Source: Spirochaetaceae bacterium
GTDB lineage: Bacteria; Spirochaetota; Spirochaetia; DSM-27196; SKKC01
Reading direction: 5' to 3'
NCBI GenBank assembly: GCA_003552745.1
Contig: PUOG01000040.1
Location: 1-31,088, forward strand
DNA length: 31,088 nt
This document shows, in pieces, positions 30,801-31,088 of the stretch (positions are counted from its first letter, which is position 1; every line of letters starts with the position of its first letter). A program made the position numbers and the translations under genes. Under the pieces are notes generated by a model, which saw only the letters and a program-made list of their open reading frames with translations, made no database searches and was not told where the DNA came from.

Positions 30801-31088
30801 GTCGTACGCGTCGATTCGCTCGCCGATAGACTCGACATGTTCGGTGCGGTTGAGCAGCTCCCGCTCCGCTTCATTGAGTCGTTTGAGGATTTCCCTTGAG
30901 GTCTTCTGATTGACGTCGACTTCTATCGCTACGTCACGAAGCGCAGTAACACGCTCTGCAACAAGATTATCGATATCGCTCTGCACCTTGTCGGCAAAAC
31001 GCTTCACCTTCTCCAGTGATCGATTGTTGCGGTCCATTTGCCGGTAAACGGCAAGCACCACAAGCACGATCCCGACGACAATAACGTC
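27849..31088 (-). CDS. Very long membrane-anchored coiled-coil protein (SpiroCoCo type), 5' end cut
   Basis: At least 1079 residues, with the frame open to the window edge. Its first visible residues (V-I-V-V-G-I-V-L-V-V-L-A-V-Y) are a membrane segment, so the true start lies outside; a GTG at 31067 is the first visible start codon but would cut the helix. After Y-R-Q-M-D-R-N-N-R-S-L-E-K-V-K almost all of the protein is Glu/Arg/Gln/Leu-rich heptad coiled coil to about 40 residues from the end. The tail V-T-K-L-A-R-Q-G-W-K-A-D-E-I-A and G-E-V-E-L-I-L looks like a small helix-turn-helix. It matches in outline the spirochaete-specific coiled-coil family named SpiroCoCo (from memory). Function unknown; scaffolding at the membrane is inferred. 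Confidence 0.82.
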   Translation of the reverse strand, partial: DVIVVGIVLVVLAVYRQMDRNNRSLEKVKRFADKVQSDIDNLVAERVTALRDVAIEVDVNQKTSREILKRLNEAERELLNRTEHVESIGERIDAYDRALGDLDTRTAQAQEGIRRIQNESDYIDSVGKRVKASQERVKEIETRLAETEARFEEHNRSALENTREQLLRDVRETVSDMEQRAAETEERVTATLEVLDDRVDSGKRHIESAASEVEQSASDVITRAAERLESLRSETEAEIDELERTTRERFEALAEQGEKLTSASLEKLRAHIEQRTRESAAALRNNLAERESQLSAELEGELTRTRAELTERISADREHLASDFDERLGELQVETGNRMQSISERLSELVRTVNETESETSDRLQTLFRQTTESYDQWREEVMSRLEAAQNEINEQLETVEQSRRRVNETASEVTRISEHTDSRLESQRNEFDTQLDEKIERWRAEFENKISGAADSLYEGLEERLNESNDALNGRLERLEAAANEMADFESAIRESMQQLASRLESELKETGESLRSKREDDLARAESETQRIQATMEELDAELQRLKASAYENVNEKLKVFEDEFFTDLRNRSVSMDRKLEEWQNSMHQQLRSLAEEAGQERAELERRYTEDFEEQLSERDRTFRNNIDDRLQSLEHETAEKQAAISEKVREAEQTLGDLTNRVEQRLTEVDGATEKRLQTVESRVGEIGERAEMVARRVDERAEDAVEQFRADTASFREEVEQSRKQVELEGERKLQELRLAIQEAGDTVRDQRAELLGTVQRDAEQLRKEIDDLNHATEEFVEHTRAFNRADELKESLDAEIERLSNDLDRVYERREAVDRLNSEVSAIRSMVDDTQSRLNGFMQEKRRIDSIEEDYSKLLNLSEAVESKLAQVTGSNDTLQDLQVRLRKVEQLRDQVDHGFARLEKKQNVLNATAESIDKSFNEIEQLENRVQTLHSEVESLPRELSDVRSQIQELAQGKEDADHAVEQLSRLEDLIQDTESRMEELQKAREWLARTETRLQEVGEEAKEQVKLLGTILKQSGKEKASDAGAPPTSVRDTVTKLARQGWKADEIARATKLSLGEVELILEMPRK

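Overview
The window looks like chromosomal DNA from a moderately GC-rich free-living spirochaete (Spirochaetaceae-like). Supporting signs are two different apolipoprotein N-acyltransferases, two bactofilin loci, a Rho factor with a long low-complexity N-terminal insert, a small protein matching the C-terminal tail of spirochaetal class III adenylate cyclases, and a >1000-residue membrane-anchored coiled-coil protein of the spirochaete 'SpiroCoCo' type. The genus is inferred from gene content only. I see no IS element, phage, CRISPR array, tRNA or rRNA.

Layout. (1) 1-2012, minus: a galactokinase-like GHMP kinase followed by surE. (2) 2092-3795, plus: lnt copy 1, whose end overlaps rpmE. (3) 5767-3777, minus: rho-rpmE. 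Upstream, 5768-6141 holds a near-consensus sigma-70 promoter followed at once by two hairpins and a U-tract. (4) 9979-6142, minus: a close-packed run rpsT - HU - lnt copy 2 - response regulator - small TPR protein - bactofilin 1. (5) 10179-14775, plus: plsC and a heterodimeric ABC exporter of the BmrCD/TM287-288 kind. (6) 17045-14901, minus: a LytM/M23 protein without most of its zinc ligands, bactofilin 2 and a YaaR/DUF327 protein. (7) 17269-22580, plus: tatD and then purF-purM-purN-purD. (8) 31088-22577, minus: the large coiled-coil protein, grpE-dnaK-dnaJ, a secreted protein with four Asp-rich calcium-type loops, and rlmB.

How the genes fit together. Most are housekeeping: purine synthesis (purF, M, N, D), protein folding (grpE, dnaK, dnaJ), translation (rpsT, rpmE, rlmB), transcription termination (rho), envelope lipid and lipoprotein work (plsC, two lnt) and nucleotide or DNA turnover (surE, tatD). 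The least ordinary parts concern cell shape and the envelope: a degenerate LytM protein next to a bactofilin and a DUF327 protein, a second bactofilin behind a response regulator with a histidine-less kinase-like tail and a stand-alone cyclase-tail protein, and the coiled-coil protein with an SwrB-like C-terminal motif. The possible short RNA or attenuator ahead of rho is the most unusual non-coding signal.

Several starts were moved inside the longest open frame because a good Shine-Dalgarno sequence or family length supports the inner codon (galK, HU, rpsT, purF, purM, purD, rlmB).
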